Assembly: GCA_943912755.1 (NCBI GenBank)
Contig: CALTWF010000008.1
Span: forward strand, 1 to 64,000
Source of the DNA: an uncultured Pseudomonas sp.
GTDB lineage: Bacteria; Pseudomonadota; Gammaproteobacteria; Pseudomonadales; Pseudomonadaceae
Length of the DNA stretch: 64,000 nucleotides
Direction: 5' to 3'
Part shown: positions 56,012 through 63,956 of the stretch, in pieces
Layout of the letters: each line of letters starts with the position of its first letter
Position numbering within the stretch: position 1 is the first letter of the stretch
Program-made: the position numbers and the translations under genes
Notes under the pieces: model-generated
Database searches by the model: none
What the model was told of the DNA's origin: nothing
What the model saw: the letters and a program-made list of their open reading frames with translations, nothing else

Positions 56012-56941
56012 ATGCTGCCACCCCTGAATTCCATGGCCTCGCGCCTGCGCATGCGGCAATTGCGCCTGCTGATCTGCCTCGACGAGCTGGGCTCGATCCA
56101 CAAGGCCGCCGAGGCCATGTCGATCACCCAGCCGGGGGCGACCAAGGCCCTCAACGAAATCGAATCGACTCTTGGCGCGGTGCTTTTCGAGCGTACCAGC
56201 AAGGGCCTGGAGGCCAATGACCTGGGGCGCTGCGTGGTGCGTTACGCGCGCTTGATCAACACCGATCTGGCGCACTTGCGCGAGGAAATGCTCGGCATTC
56301 TCCAGGGCCACGGCGGGCGCCTTTCGGTCGGCACCATCATGGGCGCGGTGCCGATGCTGGTGGACGGCCTGGCGCGGCTGCGCGAGGAGCAGCCGGACCT
56401 GTCGGTGACCGTGGTCGAGGACACCAGCGACCGTCTGCTCAGCCTGCTCGACCAGGGCCGGCTCGACGTGGTGATCTGCCGCACCAGCGTCAGCCGCCGG
56501 CCGGATGCCTACGACAGCCGGGTCAAGCACCAGGAGCAACTGGTGCTGGTGGCCAACCCGGCCCATGCCCTGGCTGGCAGCGCGCAACTGGACCTGGCGC
56601 AACTGGCGGACTCGCGCTGGGTGGTGTTCCCGGTGAACATGCCGATGCGCCTGACCCTGGAACGCGAGTTTCGCCAGGCGGGCCTGGGCTTTCCGCAATA
56701 CCCGATCGAGACCTCGTCGACCTTCACCACCCTGTCGCTGTTGCGCCAGGACCCGGGTTTGCTCGCGGTGATGCCCTGGGATGTGGCGCGGGTGGCGGTG
56801 GAGCACGGCATGCTGGTGCGCCTGCCGCTGCAACTGGCGTCGCGCAGCGAGCCGTACGAGGTGGTGACGCGGCGCGGCGTGGAGCTGAGCGGGCCGGGGC
56901 GGGTGCTGGTGGATATTCTGATGGAGGATCGGGAGGGATAG
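56012..56941 (+). CDS. LysR-family regulator of the sugar-diacid operon
   Basis: A 309-residue LysR regulator. The HTH lies at about residues 20-80 (LRLLICLDELGSIHKAAEAMSITQPGATKALNEIES), and the effector domain follows with SVGTIMGAVPMLVDGLARL. It is divergent from the GguC-family gene, with 124 bases between. It therefore probably controls the GguC-MFS-GarD-KGSADH unit, perhaps sensing the diacid. Alternative starts at 56033 and 56054 are in frame. The first is used since it follows the intergenic region best, but no strong ribosome site is visible. Confidence 0.88.
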   Translation: MLPPLNSMASRLRMRQLRLLICLDELGSIHKAAEAMSITQPGATKALNEIESTLGAVLFERTSKGLEANDLGRCVVRYARLINTDLAHLREEMLGILQGHGGRLSVGTIMGAVPMLVDGLARLREEQPDLSVTVVEDTSDRLLSLLDQGRLDVVICRTSVSRRPDAYDSRVKHQEQLVLVANPAHALAGSAQLDLAQLADSRWVVFPVNMPMRLTLEREFRQAGLGFPQYPIETSSTFTTLSLLRQDPGLLAVMPWDVARVAVEHGMLVRLPLQLASRSEPYEVVTRRGVELSGPGRVLVDILMEDREG

Positions 56942-56951
56942 TGACCCATAT

Positions 56952-57035
56952 GGCCTCATCGCTGGCAACGCCAGCTCCCACAGGGACCGCGTGCACCGCT
57001 AACCCTGTGGGAGCTGGCTTGCCAGCGATGAGGCC
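56952..57035. repeat. REPIN-type palindrome, second class
   Basis: GGCCTCATCGCTGGCAACGC... and ...CTTGCCAGCGATGAGGCC are inverted and both carry CCAGCTCCCACAGGG or its reverse. Total length is about 84 bases, downstream of the LysR gene. The core TGTGGGAGCTGG differs from the GCGGG type at 50226 and 58587. Confidence 0.85.
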
Positions 57036-57121
57036 GCGACAGTCACAACAACTTATAAGCCTGGCTTGAGCTTCCATTCCCGCCCATGGTAAAGACTTCC
57101 CCCCGTCTCCAGGATCGCCCC

Positions 57122-57661
57122 ATGTTTCATTCCACCACCTGCCAATCCCCCGTCGGCACCCTGTACCTGGCGGCTACCGACGACAGCCTGCTGGGCCTGT
57201 GGATGGCCGGGCAGAAGTACTTCGGCGCCAGCGTGCCGGGGCCGCTGGAGGTCAACGACGACCTGCCGTTCTTCCAGCACGCCCGGCGCTGGCTCGACCA
57301 CTATTTCGCCGGCGCCCGCCCGGATATCGCCGACCTGCCCATCGCCCCCATCGGCAGCGTCTTCCGCCATGCGGTGTGGAAACACCTCTGTGAAATCCCC
57401 TATGGCGAAACCACCACCTACGGCGAGATCGCCAAGGCCGTGGCGCGCAGCAGCGGCCTGCCGAGCATGTCCAGTCAGGCGGTGGGCGGCGCGGTCGGGC
57501 ATAACCCGATCTCCATCGTCATTCCCTGCCATCGGGTGATCGGCCGCGACGGCAGCCTGACCGGCTATGCCGGCGGGATCGAGAAGAAGATCCAGCTGCT
57601 GGAGCACGAGGGCGCGCTGTCATCGCTGTTCTACACGCCGACGCGGGGCACGGCGCTCTGA
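57122..57661 (+). CDS. ogt: Methylated-DNA--[protein]-cysteine methyltransferase
   Basis: A 179-residue O6-alkylguanine transferase that removes alkyl groups from DNA in a suicide reaction. Active-site Cys is in IVIPCHRVIG, after the DNA-binding helix VFRHAVWKHLCEIPYGETTTYGEIAKAV and the Asn-Pro hinge at VGHNPISIV. The Met at 57122 has AGGA eight bases before it and aligns with family starts. The earlier Met at 57086 adds a leader that lacks homology. It precedes the glutathione transferase gene by about 65 bases. Both deal with electrophile damage, which hints at a shared stress role. Confidence 0.9.
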   Translation: MFHSTTCQSPVGTLYLAATDDSLLGLWMAGQKYFGASVPGPLEVNDDLPFFQHARRWLDHYFAGARPDIADLPIAPIGSVFRHAVWKHLCEIPYGETTTYGEIAKAVARSSGLPSMSSQAVGGAVGHNPISIVIPCHRVIGRDGSLTGYAGGIEKKIQLLEHEGALSSLFYTPTRGTAL

Positions 57662-57727
57662 GCTGTCCAGATTGAACCCGGCACTGCCGCACGCTGCCAA
57701 AACCAAATCATCGAGGAGGGCTTTCCT

Positions 57728-58567
57728 GTGTCAGACAAACCCTATACCCCACCCAAGGTCTGGACCTGGGACAAGGCCAGCGGCGGCCAGTTCGCCAATA
57801 TCAACCGGCCCGTCTCCGGCGCCACCCACGAGCGTGAACTGCCCCGGGGCCGCCACCCGCTGCAACTGTATTCCCTGGCCACGCCCAACGGCGCCAAGGT
57901 CGCGATCATGCTCGAAGAGCTGCTGGCCGCAGGGTTCAAGGATGCCGAATACGATGCCTGGCTGATCCGCATCGGCGAGGGCGAGCAGTTCGGCAGTGGC
58001 TTTGTCGAGCTCAATCCCAATTCGAAGATCCCCGCGCTGCTGGACACCCGATCCACGCCGCCCGTGCGCCTGTTCGAGTCCGGCTCGATCCTGCTGTACC
58101 TGGCCGACTCGTTCGGTGCCTTCATTCCCAAGGACCCGGCCAAGCGCGCCGAATGCCTGAACTGGCTGTTCTGGCAGATGGGTGGGGCCGGTTTTGTTGG
58201 CGGCGGTTTCGGCCACTTCTTCGCCTACGCGCCGGAGAAGTTCGAGTACCCGATCAACCGCTACACCATGGAGGTCAAGCGCCTGCTCGACGTGCTCGAC
58301 CGGCAGTTGGCGCAGCACCGCTATGTCGCCGGCGACGAGTACAGCATCGCCGACATGGCCTGCTGGCCATGGTTTGGCGAAATGCTGCGCAACAAGGTGT
58401 ATGGCGCCGCCGAGTTCCTCGATGCCGCCAGCTACACCCATGTGCTGCGCTGGGCCGAGGAGATCGCCGAACGCCCGGCGGTCAAGCGCGGGCAGCGGGT
58501 CAACAAGACCTGGGGCGAGGAAGCGGAGCAGTTGCCGGAGCGGCATGCGGCGAGTGATTTCGACTGA
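57728..58567 (+). CDS. yghU: Glutathione transferase/disulfide reductase YghU type
   Basis: A 279-residue glutathione-binding protein of the Nu class (YghU type). It has an N-terminal extension (PPKVWTWDKASGGQFANINRPVSGATHERELPRGRHPLQLYSLATPNGAKVAIMLEE), a thioredoxin-like domain and the C-terminal helical domain with AECLNWLFWQMGG. Relatives bind two glutathiones and reduce organic hydroperoxides or disulfides. GTG start at 57728 has GAGGAGGG in position. The ending is complete. It stands next to ogt, outside the REPIN. Confidence 0.92.
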   Translation: MSDKPYTPPKVWTWDKASGGQFANINRPVSGATHERELPRGRHPLQLYSLATPNGAKVAIMLEELLAAGFKDAEYDAWLIRIGEGEQFGSGFVELNPNSKIPALLDTRSTPPVRLFESGSILLYLADSFGAFIPKDPAKRAECLNWLFWQMGGAGFVGGGFGHFFAYAPEKFEYPINRYTMEVKRLLDVLDRQLAQHRYVAGDEYSIADMACWPWFGEMLRNKVYGAAEFLDAASYTHVLRWAEEIAERPAVKRGQRVNKTWGEEAEQLPERHAASDFD

Positions 58568-58586
58568 AAGTGCAGGCGTAGCGCGG

Positions 58587-58666
58587 CCCCTGTGGGAGCG
58601 GGTTTACCCGCGATTGCGGTAGTGGATTCACCATCGTAATCGCGGGTAAACCCGCTCCCACAGGGG
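58587..58666. repeat. REPIN-type palindromic repeat pair (GCGGG class)
   Basis: CCCCTGTGGGAGCGGGTTTA and its reverse GTAAACCCGCTCCCACAGGGG flank a short centre. It is nearly the same sequence as at 50226-50297, and is placed between the convergent YghU and hpaC genes. Confidence 0.9.
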
Positions 58667-58683
58667 CGCGTCGCTCCTGCCAT

Positions 58684-59187
58684 TCAGATCATCGCACTCG
58701 GTCGCACCAGCGGATGAAACGCCCGGCTGAAATACACCAGGCCATCTCCACTGCCACGCACCTGGATATCCTCCAGTTCCACCAGCATCACCGAGTGGGT
58801 TCCCACCTCCTGCACTTGGCTGACCCGGCCTTCGAGGCTGGCCAGGGCATCGGCCAGCCTGGGCTGGGCGGCGTCATGCAGTTGCCAGTCATGCAGGCCG
58901 AAGCGCTGTTCCATGGTGACCTGGGTGATCCCGGCGAAATGCCGGGCCACCTCTTCATGCTCGCTGGCCAGGACATTCACGCAGAGTCGGGCGTTGGCCT
59001 TGATCACCGCGTTCAGCGCGCTGTTGCGGTTGATGCAGACCAGCAGGGTCGGCGGCGTGTCGGTCACCGAGCACACCGCGGTGGCGGTGATTCCGCAGCG
59101 CCCGGCCGGGCCGAAGCTGGTGATCACGCTGACGGCGGCGCCAAGGTGCGCCATGGCCTCGCGAAAGGCGTGCTGTTGGCTGTTCAT
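58684..59187 (-). CDS. hpaC: 4-hydroxyphenylacetate 3-monooxygenase, flavin reductase component
   Basis: A 167-residue NADH:flavin reductase that supplies FADH2 to HpaB. It carries the flavin-reductase-like fold motifs: FREAMAHLGAAVSVITSFG, GITATAVCSVTDTPPTLLVCINRNS, and ARLCVNVLASEHEEVARHFAG. It ends with DGLVYFSRAFHPL. It starts inside the stop codon of hpaB (ATGA), so translation is coupled and component ratio is kept. The open frame continues upstream of this Met across hpaB but that part is not coding. Confidence 0.92.
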   Translation of the reverse strand: MNSQQHAFREAMAHLGAAVSVITSFGPAGRCGITATAVCSVTDTPPTLLVCINRNSALNAVIKANARLCVNVLASEHEEVARHFAGITQVTMEQRFGLHDWQLHDAAQPRLADALASLEGRVSQVQEVGTHSVMLVELEDIQVRGSGDGLVYFSRAFHPLVRPSAMI

Positions 59188-60749
59188 TGGCGAATGCGCT
59201 CCAGAGCGTTGATATCGTCCGGGTTGTGCAGGTGCGGCACACTCCAGCCGTTTTCGTCGTAGTCGGACAGGCACTGTTCCACCAGCCCCTGCATGCTGGC
59301 CATGGCGCCGCTGGCGCGGGCGTAGGCGAGGGTCTGCAAGCGGATATCGTCCTGGTTGCCGGCGTAATTGATCTCGTACAGCTCGTGACGGCCACCGAAC
59401 TCGCTGCCGATGGCGTCCCACAGCAACTTGAGGATCTTCACCCGCTGGCGGTGGTCCATGCCGCCGGAGCCACGGCAGTAGGTGGCGAGGTACTTGTCCA
59501 GCTCCGGGTTGGCGAAGTCGCGCACGCCGCTGGGCAGGTAGATCAGGCCGCTGGCCACGGTTTGCTCGATGATCTTCTTGATCGCCGGGTAGGCGGTCGG
59601 TGCCATCACCCGGTACACCTGCTGGGCTTGGTTGCTCGGTAGCAGCGCCGGGATGCTCCAGCCATCCTGGCGCTCCGGGGCGCCGCACATGGCGTCGGTC
59701 AGCGACCAGAACAGGTTGCGCCAGGCCACCACTTCGCCGACTTGCGCCGACACCCCGCGAAACTCCAGGGAACCGGTACATTCCAGGGCCTTGGTCAGCA
59801 GCCCGGCAATGAAGTCCAGCTTCACCGCCAGCCGCGTGCAGCCCTGCATCGGGTACAGCCGGCCGAAGCCGCCAGCCCCGGCGAAGCGCCGGCAACGGTC
59901 GTAGTCGCGGTAGACCAGTACGTTCTCCCAGGGCACGAAGACATCGTCGAGGATCAGGATCGCGTCGTTCTCGTCGAAGCGGCTGGACAGCGGATAGTCG
60001 AACGGCGAACCGCTCAGTCCGGCCTGCAGTTCGTAGGACGGCCGGCAGATCAGCTTGAGGCCCGGGCTGTTCATCGGCGCGAGGAACATCAGGGCGAAGT
60101 CCGGGTCGTCGCCCATCACCTGGGCCGAGCCGAAGCCGATGAAGTTGTAGTGGGTCAGGGCGGAGTTGGTCGCCACCACCTTGGCACCCTTGACGATGAT
60201 CCCGCCCTCGACCTCGCGCACCGCGCGGATGAACACGTCCTTGACCTCGTCGCTGGGTTTGTCGCGGTCGATGGGCGGGTTGACGATGGCGTGGTTGAGG
60301 TACAGGCACGACTCCTGGATACGCCGGTACCAGGCCCGCGCGTTGTCGGCGTACTCGCCGTAGAACTCCGGGTTGGCGCCGAGCACGCTGCCGAAGGCGG
60401 CCTTGTAGTCCGGGGTGCGGCCCATCCAGCCGTAGGACAGCCGCGCCCAGGCGGCGATGGCATCGCGCTGCTCGCGCAGTTCCTCGGCGCTGGTGGCGAT
60501 GCGGAAGAACTTGTGGGTATAGCCGCCGTTGCCGGTATCGGTCGGCCAGCACAACTGCTGGTGGTGTTCGGGATCGTGCAGGGCGTCGTACAGGCGGGCG
60601 ATGGAGGCGGCGGAATTGCGAAACGCCGGGTGGCTGGTGACGTCCTTGACGCGGTCGCCATAGATATAGATTTCGCGATCGTCGCGCAGGCTTTCAAGGT
60701 ACTCGGCGCCGGTGAACGGACGCGCCTCGCGAGGCAGGGCAGTGTGCAT
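59184..60749 (-). CDS. hpaB: 4-hydroxyphenylacetate 3-monooxygenase, oxygenase component
   Basis: A 521-residue two-component flavin monooxygenase that hydroxylates 4-hydroxyphenylacetate to homoprotocatechuate. It shows the HpaB acyl-CoA-dehydrogenase-like fold: REIYIYGDRVKDVTSHPAFRNS, WLGRTPD-like GWMGRTPDYKAAF and FVPWENVLVYRDYDRC. GGAG precedes the ATG. Only hpaC follows, and no downstream homoprotocatechuate genes are in the window. The rest of the pathway may lie elsewhere. HpaB can also act on other phenols. Confidence 0.94.
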   Translation of the reverse strand: MHTALPREARPFTGAEYLESLRDDREIYIYGDRVKDVTSHPAFRNSAASIARLYDALHDPEHHQQLCWPTDTGNGGYTHKFFRIATSAEELREQRDAIAAWARLSYGWMGRTPDYKAAFGSVLGANPEFYGEYADNARAWYRRIQESCLYLNHAIVNPPIDRDKPSDEVKDVFIRAVREVEGGIIVKGAKVVATNSALTHYNFIGFGSAQVMGDDPDFALMFLAPMNSPGLKLICRPSYELQAGLSGSPFDYPLSSRFDENDAILILDDVFVPWENVLVYRDYDRCRRFAGAGGFGRLYPMQGCTRLAVKLDFIAGLLTKALECTGSLEFRGVSAQVGEVVAWRNLFWSLTDAMCGAPERQDGWSIPALLPSNQAQQVYRVMAPTAYPAIKKIIEQTVASGLIYLPSGVRDFANPELDKYLATYCRGSGGMDHRQRVKILKLLWDAIGSEFGGRHELYEINYAGNQDDIRLQTLAYARASGAMASMQGLVEQCLSDYDENGWSVPHLHNPDDINALERIRQ

Positions 60750-60953
60750 GCTGGTCTCCGCTAGTTGTAGTTATGGGAAGCCGGTGGGGCTGCGGAGAAT
60801 GATGCGGGGGAGGTGGGGTGGGGTTGAATGGAGGTTAGGGTGGGAAACTTGTATTTTTCGCAGCCACGCCAAGCGTGCCGGGTGTCTATGCGTTGTGTGC
60901 GGTGGGCCAGCGCGCTGCCGGCGAGCCGTGGCAGCCGTGGTCCCAGGCGACGA

Positions 60954-61862
60954 TCAAGATCCTGCGGGTCGAGCAGATTCCCCCGCCCGATACTCCCGCG
61001 GACTCATCCCCACCTGCTGGCTGAAGAACCGCGAGAAATACCCCGGATCCTTGAATCCCAGTTCATAGCCGATCTCGTTGATCGACATGCCGCTATGGCG
61101 CAGCAGGCGCCGGGCTTCCTGGGCCTGGCGCTCCCACACCAGGCCCTTGGCCGACATTTCGGCGATGCGCCGGCAGATCAGGTTGAGGCGGGCGCTGGTC
61201 AGGCCGAGCAGTTCGGCGTAGCGCGGGATCGGCCAGTGGTGCTGGAAGTGCTGTTCCACCAGCAGGTTGAAACGGTGGAACAGCAGCAGGTCCGGGCGGT
61301 TGACCTGCCAGTCCGGCTGGGCGCTGCCGGTCAGGCGCAGCAGGGTCACCAGGATCAGCCGCACCAAGGCTTGGAGGTTGAGCTCGCGACCGGGCAGGTC
61401 GGCGCGGAATTCCCGTTGCAGCAACTGGAACAGTTGGTCGATCTGCCCGGCTTCGCCGGCAAGCGCCTCGGGCAGCTCGGCCAGGCTGACGCACAGGGGG
61501 ATTTCCAGGCGCGGATCGGGGGCGCGCTTGGCGTCGCTGAACATCTGCCAGACCCACGGCTGGCGCAGGGTGATCACATGGCCTTCGCACTCGGCATCAG
61601 TAACGAAGGCGTGGGGAATGCCCGGCGGAGTGAAGAACAGCATCGGGCCCTGCAGGCGGTAGGGGACGTCGTCGAGGTAGACGTGGACCTGGCCCTTGAC
61701 CATGTAGTGGATCTGGAAAAAACGGTCGTGCCGGTGCACCGCGACATTACGCCCGAACACCGCGCACAGGTGGCCGTGGGCGTCGTAGTGCAGGTCGGCG
61801 TCGGCGTAGCGCTGGTCGTAGTCGCGGCCGAGGTCGAGGATCGGGATCGGGGTGCTGGTCAT
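60954..61862 (-). CDS. hpaA: AraC-family activator of 4-hydroxyphenylacetate catabolism
   Basis: A 302-residue AraC/XylS activator. An N-terminal cupin ligand domain (HDRFFQIHYMVKGQVHVYLDD, PYRLQGPMLFFTPPGIPH) is followed by two HTH motifs in the last 95 residues, ending with SINEIGYELGFKDPGYFSRFFSQQVGMSPREYR. It activates hpaBC with 4-hydroxyphenylacetate as ligand. ATG at 61862 was chosen over upstream in-frame codons for homology. An A-rich motif (AACAACAA) stands just before the start. The hpaBC promoter lies in the 204-base gap to hpaB. Confidence 0.9.
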   Translation of the reverse strand: MTSTPIPILDLGRDYDQRYADADLHYDAHGHLCAVFGRNVAVHRHDRFFQIHYMVKGQVHVYLDDVPYRLQGPMLFFTPPGIPHAFVTDAECEGHVITLRQPWVWQMFSDAKRAPDPRLEIPLCVSLAELPEALAGEAGQIDQLFQLLQREFRADLPGRELNLQALVRLILVTLLRLTGSAQPDWQVNRPDLLLFHRFNLLVEQHFQHHWPIPRYAELLGLTSARLNLICRRIAEMSAKGLVWERQAQEARRLLRHSGMSINEIGYELGFKDPGYFSRFFSQQVGMSPREYRAGESARPAGS

Positions 61863-61866
61863 GGTG

Positions 61867-61874
61867 TTGTTGTT
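61867..61874 (-). promoter_or_regulatory. Crc/Hfq-type motif at the hpaA start
   Basis: On the minus strand AACAACAA lies four bases before the ATG at 61862, and no better ribosome site is present. This places activator synthesis under likely catabolite repression. Confidence 0.55.
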
Positions 61875-62016
61875 ATGGGGGCGGGCGCGTGTTTCTAGCC
61901 GAAGGCGCAGGCAGTTGTCAAAACCGTATACGGGACGGATGGCGCCACGGGGGCGGCCGCTTCGGGTGTATGTTCGGGCACTGTTCAATCAAAGGTAATG
62001 GCTAAAGGAGTGGTAC

Positions 62017-62226
62017 ATGTCCAAATCCAGGACAGAGGTAGCGTCCATCGCCGCTGAACGCGAGGCACAGCAGGTCAAGAAGGCTTTCCTTGATCTTGTG
62101 CACGCCGATCTCTATGAACACCCGGAACGCATCGAGCCGATTCCCGAGTCGCTGTTCGCGCGGATGGACCGCTTGCGTGAAAAGGCCCAGGCCAGTCGTG
62201 AAAGCAACGAACTACTGGAAGGCTAA
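62017..62226 (+). CDS. Small protein, probable antitoxin of a decayed toxin-antitoxin pair
   Basis: A 69-residue, charged, mostly helical protein (MSKSRTEVASIAAEREAQQV at the start). AAGGAG lies six bases before the ATG. It precedes a YhaV-like toxin remnant by three bases, the position of an antitoxin in YhaV systems. It does not look like the AbrB-fold PrlF antitoxin of E. coli, so either the family differs or its role is other than neutralising YhaV. No frameshift or truncation is visible. Confidence 0.65.
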   Translation: MSKSRTEVASIAAEREAQQVKKAFLDLVHADLYEHPERIEPIPESLFARMDRLREKAQASRESNELLEG

Positions 62227-62229
62227 TCA

Positions 62230-62483
62230 ATGCGATCAGGGACGATCACTGTAGTCAATGACTGGGCTCTTTTTGCCCATCCGTTGTTTCTGAACCGCCT
62301 GGAAGCCTTGGTCGAAGAAGCGGAAATGCTCGCTCACGAAGACCCTCAGGGCCTCTATCGGCACCCGCACTACAAACTACCGATGTCTACAGGGTCTTCG
62401 CGACGATGCTAAGAAAGGGTGAGTTACCCGACAGCTTTTCAGCACTGCTTGAGGCTGCCAGGCCGATCCCCCGACTTGGCTGA
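62230..62483 (+). pseudogene. yhaV: YhaV-family toxin with internal deletion
   Basis: ATG at 62230 opens a frame beginning MRSGTITVVNDWALFAHPLF, which matches the YhaV N-terminus (VNGWALYAHP). After HPHYKL the frame changes: the shifted reading from 62379 gives TDVYRVFATMLRKGELPDS and ends at TGA 62483. This matches the YhaV C-terminal AYTVFSKMLKRGHPP. About 85-90 residues between the two parts, including the RNase core, are gone, and the junction is out of frame. The toxin is therefore inactive. The preceding small gene is intact. Confidence 0.8.
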
Positions 62484-62519
62484 TATTGTCAGGTCCATGT
62501 CCGAGGTGCGTGAGCGCGC

Positions 62520-63185
62520 TTACGAAGACTTCCTCTGCAAATCATGGTAACCAAGCGCCGCGCGGGCCTGGCGCAGGCTCTTGCCCGCGCTGATCTGCTC
62601 GCGGATCGCCGCTTCCACCGCCTCGATGCGCCGCGCCGTTTCGGCGACTTCCGCGGCCCGCGCGCGGGGTACCACCAGCACGCCGTTGGCATCGGCGACC
62701 ACCATATCGCCGGGGCACACCCGTGCACCGCCGATGGACACCGGCTGGTTCAGCGCCTGCACCTGCACGCGGTCCTTGCCGGTGCGCATGAAGCGACCGC
62801 GGCTGAAAATCGGATAGCCATCGCCGAGGGCCTTGTTCACATCGCGGCAGACCCCGTCGATCACCGTCGCGGCGATGCCGTGCTGGCCGGCGTACTGGGT
62901 CATGATGTCGCCCCATACCGTGCAGTCGGTACGGCCGTCGTTGGCGATCACCACCACCGCGCCCGCCGGCACCTCGTCGATAAAGTCGCCCACGGTCCCG
63001 GGCGGTGTGCTGGCGCTGACGTATTGCACGGTGTAGGCGGGGCCGACCACCAGTTGCCGGTAGTCGTTCAGGGGCATGATGCCCAGGCACTGGCCGGGCA
63101 GGCCGAGCTTGTCCAGGGCATCGGAGACGCCGGGGGTGTCGAGGCCGGCAAACAGTGCGGCGAGTTGCTGGTCTTCAGGGCTCAT
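62520..63185 (-). CDS. RraA-like aldolase/decarboxylase-family protein, second of a pair
   Basis: A 221-residue RraA/HMG-CHA aldolase-fold protein. It carries the metal and pyruvate-type site seen in class II members: VWGDIMTQYAGQHGIAATVIDGVCRDV (Asp then Arg-Asp) and ending PGDMVVADANGVLVVPRA. True RraA inhibitors of RNase E lack the aldolase set. This copy is therefore probably catalytic, perhaps cleaving or decarboxylating a 4-hydroxy-2-keto acid. Its start overlaps the stop of the upstream paralogue (ATGA). Substrate unknown. Confidence 0.8.
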   Translation of the reverse strand: MSPEDQQLAALFAGLDTPGVSDALDKLGLPGQCLGIMPLNDYRQLVVGPAYTVQYVSASTPPGTVGDFIDEVPAGAVVVIANDGRTDCTVWGDIMTQYAGQHGIAATVIDGVCRDVNKALGDGYPIFSRGRFMRTGKDRVQVQALNQPVSIGGARVCPGDMVVADANGVLVVPRARAAEVAETARRIEAVEAAIREQISAGKSLRQARAALGYHDLQRKSS

Positions 63186-63850
63186 GGGCGTGGCTCCGCG
63201 TGGATGGCTTCGAATTGGCTGTCATGCATGACCTCGGTGACCGGGCGCCCCGCGCGCACCGCCTCGACCATGCCGGCCTGGCGGCGGGCGATGCGCTCGG
63301 CCAGGTCGAGCACGGTGTCGATCCGTTCCTGGGCGATGAACAGCGTGCCGCAGTTGTCGGCGATCACGTAGTCGTCCTGGTTGACCACCACGCCGGCCAC
63401 TTCGATGGCGCAGGCGGCATCCACCTGGACCACCCGGTTGCGCGCGCTGATCATGGTCACGCCGCGGCCATACACCGGGTAACCGATGCTGGCGCTGCCG
63501 TCGATATCGCGGCTGCAGCCGTCGATCACCGTACCGCGCACGCCCCTGGCCCGGGCGGCATTGGCAAGAATGTCGCCCCAGCACGAGATGCCGTCGAGGC
63601 CGCCGGCGATCACCAGTACCCGGTCGCTGTCGCGGATGGCGTCCAGCACCGGAGTGATCAGGTGCACGGTGGGCGCCCCATCGGTCTTGGCGGCCAGCTG
63701 TACGGTGCTGGCCCGGCCGACCACGGGCGGGCAGTTCCACAAGGGCCGCAGGCCGAAGGTGGCGCCGGGCAGGCCGAGGAAGTCGAGGGCATCGGACAGC
63801 GTGTTGCTGTCCAGCGCGGCCAAGCGTTCGAGAACGCCGTCGTGGCTCAT
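63182..63850 (-). CDS. RraA-like aldolase/decarboxylase-family protein, first of a pair
   Basis: A 222-residue paralogue of the next gene. Shared motifs include SCWGDILANAARARGVRGTVIDGCSRDID (Gly-Asp and Arg-Asp) and GVVVNQDDYVIADNCGTLFIA. The ATG at 63850 has AGGA at good spacing. An in-frame codon at 63880 lacks support. The pair is translationally coupled and may form a heteromeric enzyme. A divergent LysR gene starts 107 bases away, with a dyad in the gap, so the two genes are probably inducible. Function in the pathway is unknown. Confidence 0.8.
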   Translation of the reverse strand: MSHDGVLERLAALDSNTLSDALDFLGLPGATFGLRPLWNCPPVVGRASTVQLAAKTDGAPTVHLITPVLDAIRDSDRVLVIAGGLDGISCWGDILANAARARGVRGTVIDGCSRDIDGSASIGYPVYGRGVTMISARNRVVQVDAACAIEVAGVVVNQDDYVIADNCGTLFIAQERIDTVLDLAERIARRQAGMVEAVRAGRPVTEVMHDSQFEAIHAEPRP

Positions 63851-63900
63851 GGGGGATCCTCTGTGTCGTTGGGAAGCCACGAGTGTCGGTCAGGCATGCT

Positions 63901-63919
63901 GATAGGTATATTCCTTATC
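63901..63919. promoter_or_regulatory. LysR-type operator candidate (GATAGG-N7-CTTATC)
   Basis: An imperfect dyad (13 of 19 positions symmetric) lies midway between the RraA-like pair and the divergent LysR start. This is typical for a LysR-controlled divergent promoter. Confidence 0.4.
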
Positions 63920-63956
63920 AAGGATGCCTCCCATACGCCCAACCTATGGAACTGCC

